A stretch of 61,098 bases of DNA from the NCBI RefSeq assembly GCF_000717025.1, contig NZ_JNXG01000026.1, forward strand, positions 1 to 61,098, read 5' to 3'. Both the position numbers and the translations under genes were made by a program. The DNA is from Streptomyces atroolivaceus. GTDB lineage: Bacteria > Actinomycetota > Actinomycetes > Streptomycetales > Streptomycetaceae. Below, piece after piece: positions 29,193 to 38,524 of the stretch; the first letter of the stretch is position 1; every line of letters starts with the position of its first letter. The notes under the pieces were generated by a model. That model ran no database searches, was not told the DNA's origin, and saw only the letters and a list, made by a program, of their open reading frames with translations.

Positions 29193-30038
29193 TCAGCGCG
29201 GCGCGACGACTGCTGCCAGAAGCCCCGGCCCGGTGTGCGCACCGATCACAGCGCCCACCTCGCTCACATGCAGATCGACAAGCCCTGGCACTCGCCCTCG
29301 CAGCCGTTCGGCCAGCCGCTCGGCCCCGTCAGGTGCGGCAAGGTGGTGGACTGCGATGTCCACGGAACCGGCACCGGCCTGCGCGGCGACGATCTCCTCG
29401 AGCCGCGCGATGGCCTTGGAGGCTGTCCGGACCTTCTCCAGCATCTCGATTCGCCCGTCCTGGAGTTGAAGCAGCGGTTTGACGGCCAGAGCCGAGCCCA
29501 GCAGGGCCTGGGCGGCGCCGATGCGCCCGCCTCGGCGCAGGTAGTCAAGCGTGTCGACGTAGAAGAAGGCCGACGTACCCGATGCCCGCTTCTCCGCCGC
29601 CGCGACCGCCTCGTCCAGGCCGCCCCCCGCCCCGGCGGCCTCGGCGGCAGCCAGTGCGCAGAAACCCAGAGCCATGGCGACCATGCCGGTGTCGACCACG
29701 CGCACAGGTACGGGTGCGTCCTTCGCGGCGAGCACGGCGGCGTCGTACGTGCCGGAGAACTCTGCCGACAGGTGGAGGGAGACGATGCCTGTGGCCCCCG
29801 ACTCAGCCACGGCGCGGTACGCGGCGGCGAAGACCTCCGGGCTGGGCCGCGACGTGGTCACGGAACGACGTTTCTGCAGAGCCAGGGCCAGCGATCGGGC
29901 CGAGATCTCCGTGCCTTCCTCCAGGGCCTGATCACCCAGGACGACGGTCAGCGGCACCGCGGTGATGCCGTGCCGTTCCATCGTCTGGGGCGGCAGGTAG
30001 GCCGTTGAATCGGTGACGATCGCGACATGGCGGGACAT
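29193..30038 (-). CDS. DegV family fatty-acid-binding protein
   Basis: A 281-residue DegV protein; the family (FakB) binds fatty acids for phosphorylation by FakA kinase. Signatures are VAIVTDSTAYLPP at the N-terminus, RRSVTTSRPSPEVFAAAY, SLHLSAEFSGTYDAA and VDTGMVAMALGF (lipid-binding), DTLDYLRRGGRIG, and VGAVIGAHTGPGLLA at the C-terminus. ATG at 30038 (MSRHVAIV) is chosen by family alignment. No FakA-like DAK kinase gene is in the window. Confidence 0.93.
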   Translation of the reverse strand: MSRHVAIVTDSTAYLPPQTMERHGITAVPLTVVLGDQALEEGTEISARSLALALQKRRSVTTSRPSPEVFAAAYRAVAESGATGIVSLHLSAEFSGTYDAAVLAAKDAPVPVRVVDTGMVAMALGFCALAAAEAAGAGGGLDEAVAAAEKRASGTSAFFYVDTLDYLRRGGRIGAAQALLGSALAVKPLLQLQDGRIEMLEKVRTASKAIARLEEIVAAQAGAGSVDIAVHHLAAPDGAERLAERLRGRVPGLVDLHVSEVGAVIGAHTGPGLLAAVVAPR

Positions 30039-30219
30039 GAGCCGGAGGTTACCTTCCGGGGCAACGGCACGGCAGCCCGGGACCGACCTGCTGATCATTT
30101 CCGGTCGGTTCTGAACCCATCCCTGCCGCATCTTGGATCAGTTGGGTGCCGTTCAGAGCAGCCCGGACGCCTCACAGGGCCGCTCCGACCGTGAACGGTT
30201 TCCACGCCGCCCATCCGCG

Positions 30220-30912
30220 TCAGTTCGTGGTCTCCGGCTTTGCGGACTTCTGCCACGGATATTCCGTGCGCGGCCGTGGGTCCGGCGGGGTGAGCGACGG
30301 CGGCGTCTCCTTGTCGGCCGGACCGCTCCAGCTGTCACCGGCCGTCGCCCCCTCTGCCGACGGCTCCTCCGTCGTCCAGTGACGCAGGGCCCCGGCCTCC
30401 AGGTCGATCTGTGCGTTGAGCGCGGCCAGATCGTCGTCGGCGAACTGCCTGGCCCGGTCACGGGCCGCCCAGCGCAGTGACTCCGCCGAGTGTGTGATGC
30501 GCTCGGTGCGCTCCTTCAGCCCAGGCAGCAGGGTCGCCACCGTCGCCCGGTCCGGCTCGCGTTCCAGCCGCTTGAGGTCGTCGTCGAGCTCGCGTCCGTG
30601 CGCGCTCAGGCGCTCGAAGAGGCCAAGCGACTCCGAGAGAGAGGCGTCCTCCGCCACTCCGGCGTTGAGCGCGTCCTGGGTGGCCCGCATCGATGTACGC
30701 AGTGTGAGCCGCAACTGCGCGAGCTCCCCCGGCACGCCGGGCTGCCCGAAGCTCTTGGCCCGCAGCGTGGTGTCCTCCACGGAGCGGCGCGCCTGCGTGA
30801 TCGTCCGGTCCACACCGCGCTTGGCCGCGCGCACCGTCTTCACACCGGCGTACACCCCGAGCGCCATGAACGCCACGAACAGCAGCGTCAGGATCAGGAT
30901 CACAGCGTCCAT
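30220..30912 (-). CDS. Membrane-anchored coiled-coil protein, unknown function
   Basis: A 230-residue protein with one N-terminal TM (residues 3-24, VILILTLLFVAFMALGVYAG), an RAAKRGVDRTITQARRSVED basic helix, a helical region rich in Arg/Glu/Leu to about 170 that may form a coiled coil, and a Pro/Glu-rich tail ending PWQKSAKPETTN. It resembles widespread Streptomyces secreted or membrane hypotheticals; no catalytic motif. ATG at 30912 has TAGGGGCG upstream. Function unknown. Confidence 0.75.
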   Translation of the reverse strand: MDAVILILTLLFVAFMALGVYAGVKTVRAAKRGVDRTITQARRSVEDTTLRAKSFGQPGVPGELAQLRLTLRTSMRATQDALNAGVAEDASLSESLGLFERLSAHGRELDDDLKRLEREPDRATVATLLPGLKERTERITHSAESLRWAARDRARQFADDDLAALNAQIDLEAGALRHWTTEEPSAEGATAGDSWSGPADKETPPSLTPPDPRPRTEYPWQKSAKPETTN

Positions 30913-30974
30913 GAACGCCCCTAGGTCGTCGAATCGGCCACCCGTGTGCGGTCGCCCCTTCTACCGTAAACGGA

Positions 30975-31017
30975 ACGGGCAGGCCAAGGGTTCCACCGGA
31001 ACCCCCAACCTGCCCGT
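30975..31017 (-). terminator. Branched hairpin terminator after leuS
   Basis: An outer 9-bp stem (ACGGGCAGG at 30975-30983 with CCTGCCCGT at 31009-31017) encloses an inner perfect 7-bp stem (GGGTTCC/GGAACCC at 30988-31004), about 108 bp past the leuS stop. Confidence 0.6.
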
Positions 31018-31124
31018 AGGGGAAAGCCCTGGCCCGTCACGCGGACCGCCCGACGCCGTCACAAGGACGTCGCGGGCTGTCCGGGAGCCGTCACACGGAC
31101 GCCCCCGGTCCGTCCTGGCCGCCG

Positions 31125-33998
31125 TCAGGCGGGGACGATGTTGACCAGCTTCGGCGCGCGCACGATGACCTTGCGGATCCCCGCCCCGGCCAGTGCGGCG
31201 ACGACGTTCTCGTCGGCCAGGGCCAGCGCCTCCAGCTCCTCGTCCGAGATCGACGGGGAGATCTCCAGGCGCGCCTTGACCTTGCCCTTGATCTGCACCA
31301 CACAGGTCACGGTCTCGTCCACGACGTACGCCGGGTCGGCCACCGGGAAGTCCTGGTGCACGACGGACTCGGTGTGGCCCAGTCGGCGCCACAGCTCCTC
31401 CGCCACGTGCGGTGCCAGCGGGGCGATCAGGAGCACCAGGCGCTCGGCGACCGACCGCGACAGCGGCCCGCCCGCCTTCGTCAGGTGGTTGTTCAGCTCG
31501 GTCACCTTGGCGATGGCGGTGTTGAACCGCATCCCTGCCATGTCCTGGCCGACCCCGTCGATGGCCTTGTGCAGCGCACGCAGCGTGTCCTCGCCGGGTT
31601 CCGTGTCCACGACGGTGACCTCACCGGTCTCCTCGTCGACGACGTTGCGCCACAGCCGCTGCAGCAGCCTGTACTGGCCGACCACGGCCCGGGTGTCCCA
31701 GGGGCGCGAGACGTCCAGCGGGCCCATGGCCATCTCGTACAGCCGCAGGGTGTCCGCCCCGTACTCACCGCAGATCTCGTCGGGCGTCACGGCGTTCTTC
31801 AGGGACTTGCCCATCTTGCCCAGGACACGGCTGACCTTCTCGCCGGCGTAGTAGTACGCCCCGTCGCGCTCCTCGACCTCGGCGGCCGGGACCGCGATCC
31901 CCCGGCTGTCCCGGTAGACGAAGGCCTGGATCATGCCCTGGTTGTACAGCTTGTGGAACGGCTCCGCCGACGAGATGTGTCCCAGGTCGTGCAGCACCTT
32001 CGACCAGAAGCGGGCGTACAGCAGGTGCAGCACCGCGTGCTCGGCACCGCCGACGTACAGGTCGACGCCGCCGGTCGGCCGGCCCTCGCGCGGCCCCATC
32101 CAGTACTGCTCGATCGCCGGGTCGACCAGTCGCTGGTCGTTGTGCGGATCCAGGTAGCGCAGCTCGTACCAGCAGGAACCCGCCCAGTTCGGCATGGTGT
32201 TGGTCTCGCGGCGGTACTTGCGCGGACCGGCGCCGTCGCCCAGGTCCAGGGTGACGTTGACCCAGTCGGCGTTCCGGGACAGCGGGGTCTCGGGCTGGGT
32301 GTCGGCGTCCTCCGGGTCGAAGGTGCGAGGCGAGTAGTCCTCGACCTCGGGCAGTTCCAGCGGCAGCATCGACTCGGGCAGCGGGTGGGCGATGCCCTCC
32401 TCGTCGTACACGATCGGGAAGGGCTCTCCCCAGTAGCGCTGGCGGCTGAACAGCCAGTCACGCAGCCGGAAGTTGACGGTTCCCTCGCCTACGCCGTGCG
32501 CCTGCAGCCACTCGGTGATCCGCGCCTTGGCCTCGACGACGCCCAGGCCGTCCAGCGAGATCTCCTCGTTGGAGGAGTTGACCAGCTTCGCGTCGTACGA
32601 GCCGAAGGCGTCTTCCCAGGTGGAGGCGTCCGTGCCTCGGTCGTCCGACGGCTCGACGACACAGCGCATCGGCAGCTCGAAGGCGCGCGCGAAGGCGAAG
32701 TCGCGCGCGTCGTGCGCCGGTACGGCCATGATCGCGCCGGTGCCGTAGCCCATCAGGACGTAGTCCGCGATGAAGACGGGCACCTTCTCGCCGCTCACCG
32801 GGTTGGTCGCGTAGGCGCCGGTGAAGACACCGGTCTTGTCCTTGGCCTCCGCCTGCCGTTCCACGTCGGACTTGGCCGCGGCCTGCTTGCGATACGCGGT
32901 GACGGCCTCGGCCGGGCTCGCGTGGCCGCCGGTCCATACCGGGTGGGTGCCCTCCGGCCAGGCTGCCGGGATGATCCGCTCGACCAGGTCGTGCTCGGGC
33001 GCCAGCACCATGTAGGTCGCACCGAACAGGGTGTCCTGACGGGTGGTGAAGACGGTGATGTCGCCGGCTCCGTCGACGGGGAAGTCGACGCGCGCACCCT
33101 CGGAACGGCCGATCCAGTTGCGCTGCTGCAGCTTGATGGCCTCGGGCCAGTCCAGCCCGTCCAGGTCGTTCAGCAGCCGGTCCGCGTAGGCGGTGATGCG
33201 CATGTTCCACTGGCGCAGCTTGGCTTTGAAGACCGGGAAGTTACCGCGCTCGGAGCGTCCGTCGGCCGTCACTTCCTCGTTGGCCAGCACGGTGCCCAGA
33301 CCGGGCGACCAGTTGACGGGCGCGTCCGAGGCGTACGCCAGGCGGTACCGGCCCAGGACGTCGGCGCGGTCGGCGGCGCTCAGCGCGCCCCACTCACGGC
33401 CGCCGGGGACCGTACGCTCGCCACTCTCGAACTGGGCCACCAGTTCGGCGATCGGGCGGGCCCTGTCGGCCTCGGTGTCGTACCAGGAGTTGAAGATCTG
33501 CAGGAAGATCCACTGGGTCCACTTGTAGTAGTCCGCGTCGATCGTGGCGAACGAGCGGCGCTTGTCGTGGCCCAGGCCCAGCCGGCGCAGCTGGACCTTC
33601 ATGTTCTCCATGTTGGCCTCCGTGGAGGCCCGCGGGTGCGTGCCCGTCTGCACGGCGTACTGCTCGGCCGGCAGCCCGAACGCGTCGAAGCCCAGGGTGT
33701 GCAGGACGTTGTGCCCGGTCATCCGCTGGTGGCGGGCGTAGACGTCGGTGGCGATGTAGCCCAGCGGGTGGCCGACGTGCAGGCCGGCACCCGAGGGGTA
33801 CGGGAACATGTCCATGATGAACTTCTTGGGCCTGGCGGCCAGCTCCGGATCATCCGCCAGATCACCGGTCGGGTTCGGCGCCTCGTACGTCCCCTCGGCG
33901 TCCCAGAAGTCCTGCCAGCGTGCCTCGATGTCGGCGGCCATCGCTGCCGTATAGCGGTGCGGCGCGGCCACCTCGGCCGCGGTGTTCGTCTCGCTCAT
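31125..33998 (-). CDS. leuS: Leucine-tRNA ligase
   Basis: A 957-residue class Ia aminoacyl-tRNA synthetase. The HIGH-equivalent is [13 protein letters not shown] near residue 58; the CP1 editing domain contains [12 protein letters not shown] and [13 protein letters not shown]; the KMSKS-equivalent is [11 protein letters not shown]. The ATG at 33998 ([10 protein letters not shown]) is chosen on family N-terminus; an ATG at 34025 is possible. A leader with a Leu-codon run and an intrinsic terminator lies 80-190 bp upstream, so transcription is likely attenuated in response to charged tRNA-Leu. Confidence 0.96.
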   Translation of the reverse strand: MSETNTAAEVAAPHRYTAAMAADIEARWQDFWDAEGTYEAPNPTGDLADDPELAARPKKFIMDMFPYPSGAGLHVGHPLGYIATDVYARHQRMTGHNVLHTLGFDAFGLPAEQYAVQTGTHPRASTEANMENMKVQLRRLGLGHDKRRSFATIDADYYKWTQWIFLQIFNSWYDTEADRARPIAELVAQFESGERTVPGGREWGALSAADRADVLGRYRLAYASDAPVNWSPGLGTVLANEEVTADGRSERGNFPVFKAKLRQWNMRITAYADRLLNDLDGLDWPEAIKLQQRNWIGRSEGARVDFPVDGAGDITVFTTRQDTLFGATYMVLAPEHDLVERIIPAAWPEGTHPVWTGGHASPAEAVTAYRKQAAAKSDVERQAEAKDKTGVFTGAYATNPVSGEKVPVFIADYVLMGYGTGAIMAVPAHDARDFAFARAFELPMRCVVEPSDDRGTDASTWEDAFGSYDAKLVNSSNEEISLDGLGVVEAKARITEWLQAHGVGEGTVNFRLRDWLFSRQRYWGEPFPIVYDEEGIAHPLPESMLPLELPEVEDYSPRTFDPEDADTQPETPLSRNADWVNVTLDLGDGAGPRKYRRETNTMPNWAGSCWYELRYLDPHNDQRLVDPAIEQYWMGPREGRPTGGVDLYVGGAEHAVLHLLYARFWSKVLHDLGHISSAEPFHKLYNQGMIQAFVYRDSRGIAVPAAEVEERDGAYYYAGEKVSRVLGKMGKSLKNAVTPDEICGEYGADTLRLYEMAMGPLDVSRPWDTRAVVGQYRLLQRLWRNVVDEETGEVTVVDTEPGEDTLRALHKAIDGVGQDMAGMRFNTAIAKVTELNNHLTKAGGPLSRSVAERLVLLIAPLAPHVAEELWRRLGHTESVVHQDFPVADPAYVVDETVTCVVQIKGKVKARLEISPSISDEELEALALADENVVAALAGAGIRKVIVRAPKLVNIVPA

Positions 33999-34077
33999 GA
34001 TCCTCAAAGCTCCATCGATCGTCATCTGCCGGCGCCCACGTCCACGGACACACGTCTTCGGACACACGTCTACGGAA

Positions 34078-34105
34078 ACGAAAAATCCCCTCGCACAGGA
34101 GGGGA
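34078..34105 (-). terminator. Intrinsic terminator in leuS leader (attenuator)
   Basis: In the leuS direction: TCCCCTC, loop CTGTGC, GAGGGGA, then TTTTTCG. A 7-bp stem with a U5 tail is unusual in this GC-rich genome, where terminators mostly lack U runs. It lies 44 nt after the leader-peptide stop and 80 nt before the leuS start, so read-through is required for leuS expression. Confidence 0.85.
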
Positions 34106-34149
34106 CGCCGCGCCGAGTCCGACCAGGCGTTCTCACCGGTCGGGAATGA

Positions 34150-34188
34150 TCAGCGCGGCTCGCTAAGCAGAAGGCGTACGGCACGCAT
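34150..34188 (-). CDS. Leucine leader peptide of leuS attenuator
   Basis: A 12-codon open frame, [12 protein letters not shown], with three consecutive Leu codons CTT-CTG-CTT. CTT is rare in such GC-rich genomes, so two of three are poorly chosen for speed, as expected of a sensing codon run. The last codons (34153-34159, GCCGCGC in mRNA) are exactly complementary to GCGCGGC at 34113-34107, immediately before the terminator; a further CCGACC/GGTCGG stem (34138-34143 with 34119-34124) lies between. TACCCT sits 6 nt before the ATG, so the mRNA may begin at the AUG. Confidence 0.78.
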   Translation of the reverse strand: MRAVRLLLSEPR

Positions 34189-34194
34189 GGCGTC

Positions 34195-34200
34195 AGGGTA
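34195..34200 (-). promoter_or_regulatory. Candidate -10 element of the leuS leader
   Basis: TACCCT on the minus strand, exactly 6 nt before the leader ATG, which would place the transcription start at that ATG. No good -35 is visible 17-18 bp further upstream. Confidence 0.4.
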
Positions 34201-34442
34201 CCGCACGGACCCGGCGCCCGGCCCGGCGTATATCCGGCGGGGCGCCCGCGTGCGCCTCGTCGACCCCATGAGCTGAAGGGCACGCAATCCGCGTGAACCT
34301 TCCACATGACCCACACACTCCGGAGGTTACTCCGCGTACTGCCCCCTATCGGGGCAACAGTTCAAACCCCGTACCGGCCGGTATACGGCGACCTAGCATG
34401 CGGCAACGGGACCGCTTTGCCGAGCCATTCGGAGTCGCCCCC

Positions 34443-35753
34443 ATGAAGCCTCATCGCAGGATCCGTTCCTCCCCCTCCATGAGTCCCAGTCCAGGAATGA
34501 GCCGCCCGGTGCGGGGTGGGCTGACCGTAGCGGCGCTGGTCCTCATCCCTCTGCTCGCCGTCGCGGGGAGCGACGGCATGCGCGCCGCGTTCGACTTCAC
34601 CACCGGCGTCCTGACGCTGGTCTCGCTCACCGCAGCGGTCGCCTGGGGCCTGCTGGCCACCGACCGGACGTTCCTCTCGACCCGTCAGCGGCTCATCTGC
34701 CAGGGCATCCACCGGGCTGCGGCCGTCACCTCGCTCGGCTTCCTGCTGCTGCACGGCGCGGTGAAGGTCGCCCTCGGACACGTCGGGCTCCTCGGCGCGC
34801 TCATACCGTTCGGCGCAGGCGTGAGCGGCACCGCGGGTCTCATCGGCTTCGGCTCCCTGGCCGGGCTGTTGATGATCACCGCCGCCGCGACAGGCGCCGT
34901 ACGCAGCGCGTTCGCCACTCCGGGCAGGATCGCCGGGCGCTGGCGTGCGCTGCACGCGCTGGCCTACCCGGCCTGGTGCTCCGCACTGGTACACGGCCTG
35001 TACGCCGGCCGGCAGCCCGCGACCTGGGTGGTCGTGATGTACATGCTCTGCCTGGCGGCGGTGGCCGCCGCACTCGGGCTGCGCCTGCTTCCCGTCCCGG
35101 CCAAGCGCCTGCTCACCGAACTGGTCACCGGCCTGATCGGCCCGGACGCCCCGCCGTCCGCCTCGGATCCGGTCATACGCACCGCCCCTTTCCCGGGCTC
35201 GGATCACCTGCCTCCGCCGCCGACCGGCCCTGGCCTGCCGCCCGACGCGCCCGGCTGGGGCGAGGACCGCGACGTACGCGGCACGCCGGTCCGCCCCAGG
35301 ACGCTCGCCGCCCCGACACGGCCCGGAGCCCCGGCCTACGGACCACCGGGGGGCGCGTCCGCACCGTACGGGCAACCGCTGTACGGGCATCAGCAGTACG
35401 AACCCCCGCCGCGCAGCTCCGAGCGGCTCACCCCGGGCCCGCTTACCGCCCCGGCACCGCCCGCCGGACCGCGGCCCGGCATCTCCGCGGCGTACCGGGC
35501 GGTCTCGCGGTCTGCCGGCCTCCCCCCCGAGCGACCCGCCTCCCGGCCCTCCGGCGTCCCACCGGCGCGGGCGGACGACCGCTGGCCCGCGCCGTCCCCG
35601 CCGCCTCCGGCGCAGGCGCTCGGACCCGTGCACGCCCCGTCCCCGCCCCCGGGCCCCGCCTCCTCCGTCCAGGAGACCGAGCAGCTGCCGGGGCCGCTCT
35701 ATCCGCCCTCGGCGGGCGAGCCCTGGCACGCACCAGCAGGAGACCGACCGTGA
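34443..35753 (+). CDS. Cytochrome-b/ferric-reductase-like membrane protein
   Basis: A 436-residue protein. Residues about 28-220 contain six hydrophobic segments with four His in two pairs: H90/H104 (14 apart) and H171/H184 (13 apart), the spacing used to hold two b hemes in ferric-reductase/NOX-type TM domains. Residues 225-436 are a disordered cytoplasmic Pro/Gly/Ala-rich tail. The gene is coupled to the next by a GTGA overlap, so the tail may dock the flavoprotein. ATG at 34443 is chosen over 34398 since the membrane part starts shortly after. Electron acceptor unknown. Confidence 0.75.
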   Translation: MKPHRRIRSSPSMSPSPGMSRPVRGGLTVAALVLIPLLAVAGSDGMRAAFDFTTGVLTLVSLTAAVAWGLLATDRTFLSTRQRLICQGIHRAAAVTSLGFLLLHGAVKVALGHVGLLGALIPFGAGVSGTAGLIGFGSLAGLLMITAAATGAVRSAFATPGRIAGRWRALHALAYPAWCSALVHGLYAGRQPATWVVVMYMLCLAAVAAALGLRLLPVPAKRLLTELVTGLIGPDAPPSASDPVIRTAPFPGSDHLPPPPTGPGLPPDAPGWGEDRDVRGTPVRPRTLAAPTRPGAPAYGPPGGASAPYGQPLYGHQQYEPPPRSSERLTPGPLTAPAPPAGPRPGISAAYRAVSRSAGLPPERPASRPSGVPPARADDRWPAPSPPPPAQALGPVHAPSPPPGPASSVQETEQLPGPLYPPSAGEPWHAPAGDRP

Positions 35754-37324
35754 ACGTCCCCCTCCCCGATGTGCCCGAGGTCCGCGTCGTCGGACTTCCC
35801 CAGCTGACCATCGGCTTCGATCTGGTGGAACGCCTCGACCTCGCCATGCACCTGAAGGTGCACGGCCCACTCGAACCGATGACCGGCGAGCGGCTGGCCG
35901 AACTGGCCGAGGCCATCACGCTGCGCGGCCGCGGCGGCGCCGGCTTCCCTTTCGGGAAGAAGCTTCGCGCGGTCGCGAAGGCCTCCATCCGGCGCGGGGT
36001 ACGGCCTGTCGTCGTGATCAACGGCAGTGAGGGCGAGCCCGCCTGCCGCAAGGACACCGTTCTCCTCAACCGTGCTCCGCACCTCATCCTCGACGGTGCC
36101 CTGCTCGCCGCGGAGGCACTCGGCGCACGCACGCTGGTCGTGGCCGTCACGCGCAACTCCACGGAGATCTCCGTGCGGACCGCCCTGGCCGAACGCGGCC
36201 TGTCGGACCGGCGCGGCCGGCATCTTCGCGCCCGCGTGGTGCGCACTCCGGAGCGCATGGTCTCCGGGGAGGCGTCGGCGGTCATCCGGGCGGTGAACGG
36301 CGGCCCCGCCCTGCCGCCGGGCCGGCGTGAGCGCGCCGCGGAGTCCGGCGTGGCCGGCGCCCCGACCCTCCTGTCCAACGCGGAGACCTACGCACAACTC
36401 GCTGTCGCCGCCCGGCTCGGCTCCCTCCGATACGGACACACCGGCCTGGCCGACGAGCCCGGCACGGTTCTGCTCACCGTCTCCGGGGCGGTGGCGCGCC
36501 CGATGGTGATCGAGGTACCGACCGGGGTGCCTCTGCGCTACGTCCTGCAACTGGCCGGCGCGCCCCCGCTGCCCCAGGGCGTGCTCACCGGCGGCTATCA
36601 CGGCAACTGGATCGACGCGATCGCCTCGCACGACGCCATGATCTCCAGAGCCTCTCTGGCCGCGGCGGGCGGCGCACTCGGCGCCGGCGCCATCCTGCCG
36701 ATCGGGCCGGAGACCTGCCCGATCGGTGAGTCGCTGAGGATCGCCAACTGGCTGGCAGCGGAGAGCGCGGGCCAGTGCGGTCCCTGCAAGCTGGGGCTGC
36801 CCGCCGCCGCGGGCGGGCTCTCCGACGTACTGAACGGCGGCGGCCCCGCAGCCCTGGAGGCCCTGCGCGAGGTGACCCAGGCCGTGAAGGGGCGGGGGGC
36901 GTGCAAGCACCCGGACGGATCCGCCCGGTTCCTGGCATCCACCCTCTCGGCGTTCACGGACGATCTCGCCGCGCACGTACTGGACGGCGGGTGCGGACGG
37001 GACACGCTGGGAGTGCTGCCCTTGCCCTCTCCCGGCTACGAGGACGCGGAGGAGTCCATACCGAGCGGCGAGAAGCTGGCGGTGGACTGGACGCTCTGCC
37101 AGGGGCACGGTCTGTGCGCGGACATCGTTCCGGAACTGATCAGGCTGGGCCCCGACGGCTATCCGGCGCTCGCGGACGCCGCCGTCCCGATGCACCTGCG
37201 AGGCCGGGCTCAGCGTGCCGTACGGCGGTGTCCCGCCCTGGCCCTCCGCATCGAGCAGACGTCCGCCGAACGTCCCGCGCTCCCGAGCGCCCAGCGCAGG
37301 GCGTTGGGCAGCGGACGCGGCTGA
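35750..37324 (+). CDS. NuoF-like flavoprotein fused to a C-terminal ferredoxin domain
   Basis: A 524-residue protein. The NADH/FMN domain contains ITLRGRGGAGFPFGKKLR near residue 60 and INGSEGEPACRKDT; an SLBB domain follows; the 4Fe-4S helical domain near 335-390 has AGQCGPCKLG and GACKHPDG, so the first Cys of the usual SCGxCxPC is Ala, leaving three Cys. Residues 440-505 are a ferredoxin of the 3Fe-4S type (CQGHGLC ... RRCPAL), as in P450-linked ferredoxins. It probably passes electrons from NAD(P)H to the coupled b-type membrane protein. GTG start with GGAG 10 nt upstream. Confidence 0.85.
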   Translation: MNVPLPDVPEVRVVGLPQLTIGFDLVERLDLAMHLKVHGPLEPMTGERLAELAEAITLRGRGGAGFPFGKKLRAVAKASIRRGVRPVVVINGSEGEPACRKDTVLLNRAPHLILDGALLAAEALGARTLVVAVTRNSTEISVRTALAERGLSDRRGRHLRARVVRTPERMVSGEASAVIRAVNGGPALPPGRRERAAESGVAGAPTLLSNAETYAQLAVAARLGSLRYGHTGLADEPGTVLLTVSGAVARPMVIEVPTGVPLRYVLQLAGAPPLPQGVLTGGYHGNWIDAIASHDAMISRASLAAAGGALGAGAILPIGPETCPIGESLRIANWLAAESAGQCGPCKLGLPAAAGGLSDVLNGGGPAALEALREVTQAVKGRGACKHPDGSARFLASTLSAFTDDLAAHVLDGGCGRDTLGVLPLPSPGYEDAEESIPSGEKLAVDWTLCQGHGLCADIVPELIRLGPDGYPALADAAVPMHLRGRAQRAVRRCPALALRIEQTSAERPALPSAQRRALGSGRG

Positions 37325-37368
37325 CCTGCCGGTCGCCGGAAGCCGACCGAGGTGACGGACACGACGAG

Positions 37369-37400
37369 AAGCGGGTCATCCGCTACCGGATGACCCGCTT
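37369..37400. terminator. Shared terminator between flavoprotein gene and tRNA-Ala
   Basis: A perfect 14-bp stem AAGCGGGTCATCCG with complement and a 4-nt loop, 44 bp past the flavoprotein stop and 10 bp past the 3' end of the convergent tRNA gene; it can serve both strands. Confidence 0.8.
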
Positions 37401-37410
37401 CCCTTCACTG

Positions 37411-37483
37411 TGGAGCTAAGGAGAATTGAACTCCTGACCTCCTGCATGCCATGCAGGCGCTCTACCAACTGAGCTATAGCCCC
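37411..37483 (-). tRNA. tRNA-Ala (GGC)
   Basis: A 73-nt cloverleaf: acceptor GGGGCTA/TAGCTCC with the G3-U70 wobble that is the alanine identity element, D stem GCTC/GAGC, anticodon stem CCTGC/GCAGG with loop ATGGCAT (anticodon GGC), T stem AGGAG/CTCCT. No 3' CCA is encoded. Identical to the copy at 38336. Confidence 0.97.
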
Positions 37484-37641
37484 GTGTTGTCTGCCGTCCG
37501 GTTTCCCTGGCGACATCGAGAACATTACACGGTCCCACCGGCCCATCAAAAATCGTTTCCACTCCGTCCGCATGCGCCCGGTGGGTGACGCCCCGACCGG
37601 CCGTTGCTCCGGTGGTCAGCGCCCCGCCCGGAGGTACCGCC

Positions 37642-37875
37642 TCAGGCGGTGGCGAAGGAGTAGAACCGCTTGAGGGTGCAGTGCTCCTCCAGGAGCCGGC
37701 CGTAGATCGGTTCCCCCTCGAGCTCGCGGTACGTCTCAATGGGGTCGCCTTTTATGATCAGCGCCCGTGCGCATTCCTCGCACCAGTACTGGAACTCCGC
37801 GTTGACGGGGTCCATGTCCCTGACGATGGGCGTACCGCTGCCGCACCAGTCGCACTTCCGCCTGTGTGCACCCAT
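37642..37875 (-). CDS. Small zinc-ribbon protein
   Basis: A 77-residue protein with two Cys pairs, KCDWCG (residues 8-11) and WCEECA near 32-35, a likely zinc ribbon, followed by GDPIETYRELEGEPIYGRLLEEH. No DNA-binding helix is obvious. ATG at 37875 has GGAG 8 nt upstream; the open frame further upstream is low-complexity and noncoding-looking. It lies between two tRNA-Ala genes on the same strand. Function unknown. Confidence 0.8.
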   Translation of the reverse strand: MGAHRRKCDWCGSGTPIVRDMDPVNAEFQYWCEECARALIIKGDPIETYRELEGEPIYGRLLEEHCTLKRFYSFATA

Positions 37876-38293
37876 CCGGTCAGCTCCGAGGGTGGCCGCA
37901 GGCCGTGCACGCGAAGGAGTCCACCTGCGGGGCGCCGAGCGAGCGGAGCGCGGTGGCGCCACGGGTGGCGGCGGAGCGGTGGGGCGTGGCGGAGCGGTGG
38001 GTCGCCGTGGGGGTAAGGGGCGGGCCCGGGGCCCGTACGCGGCTCGCAGGCATCGCGCTCCCTCCCGATCGGTCCGTCGCCCCCTCCGGCGCTCCGATTC
38101 TGCCATGGCCTCGCAAGGGGGTCAGCCCGACGACCGCCCCGCCGGCCGCCTTTGTCCTGAAGGAAGGGCACCCGAGCGGCCGGTTCACCTGCGAAGAAGC
38201 CGCCGGACCGCCCTGTCGGCCCTTGTCCCAGGCGGGCAAGGGCAGTTGAGGCCGGAGCGGCGCGGTTCATCCCACCGGGTCCCTGCCCTTGGC
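37876..38293. other. Intergenic region without recognised gene
   Basis: About 420 bp between the zinc-ribbon gene and the terminator of the second tRNA. It contains short GCGGAGCGGTGGG-type direct repeats around 37968-38003 and no frame with convincing coding character. Confidence 0.6.
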
Positions 38294-38330
38294 AAAAAAA
38301 GATCCCGCCCCCTGCCGGGGACGGGATCTT
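38294..38330 (-). terminator. Intrinsic terminator after second tRNA-Ala
   Basis: Minus strand: AAGATCCCGTCCCC, loop GGCA, GGGGGCGGGATCTT, continuing into TTTTT. A 14-bp stem with one G-U and a true U tail, 5 nt after the tRNA 3' end. Confidence 0.88.
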
Positions 38331-38335
38331 GACTG

Positions 38336-38408
38336 TGGAGCTAAGGAGAATTGAACTCCTGACCTCCTGCATGCCATGCAGGCGCTCTACCAACTGAGCT
38401 ATAGCCCC
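38336..38408 (-). tRNA. tRNA-Ala (GGC), second copy
   Basis: All 73 nt match the copy at 37411-37483, including G3-U70, anticodon GGC and the absence of encoded CCA. Each copy has its own terminator, so they are separate transcription units or a processed tandem. Confidence 0.97.
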
Positions 38409-38524
38409 GCTGTCCGCTGTGTTTCCCTGCGTTTCCGCGCTGCGAACAAGAAGAACTTTAGCCTGCGACGAGCCGGAAAGTGAAATCCGGCCCCCGCCGC
38501 CCGAAGAGGGCCTCCTAGCGGCTG

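Noticed and set aside
31356..34166. A 936-codon open frame antisense to leuS
   Set aside because: GC-rich DNA leaves long stop-free antisense frames; composition is Arg/Val/Gly/Asp-rich with no domain, and leuS is unmistakable on the other strand.
37411..38408. Integrated element between two identical tRNA-Ala genes
   Set aside because: Only a zinc-ribbon gene lies between; no integrase, excisionase or separate att core.
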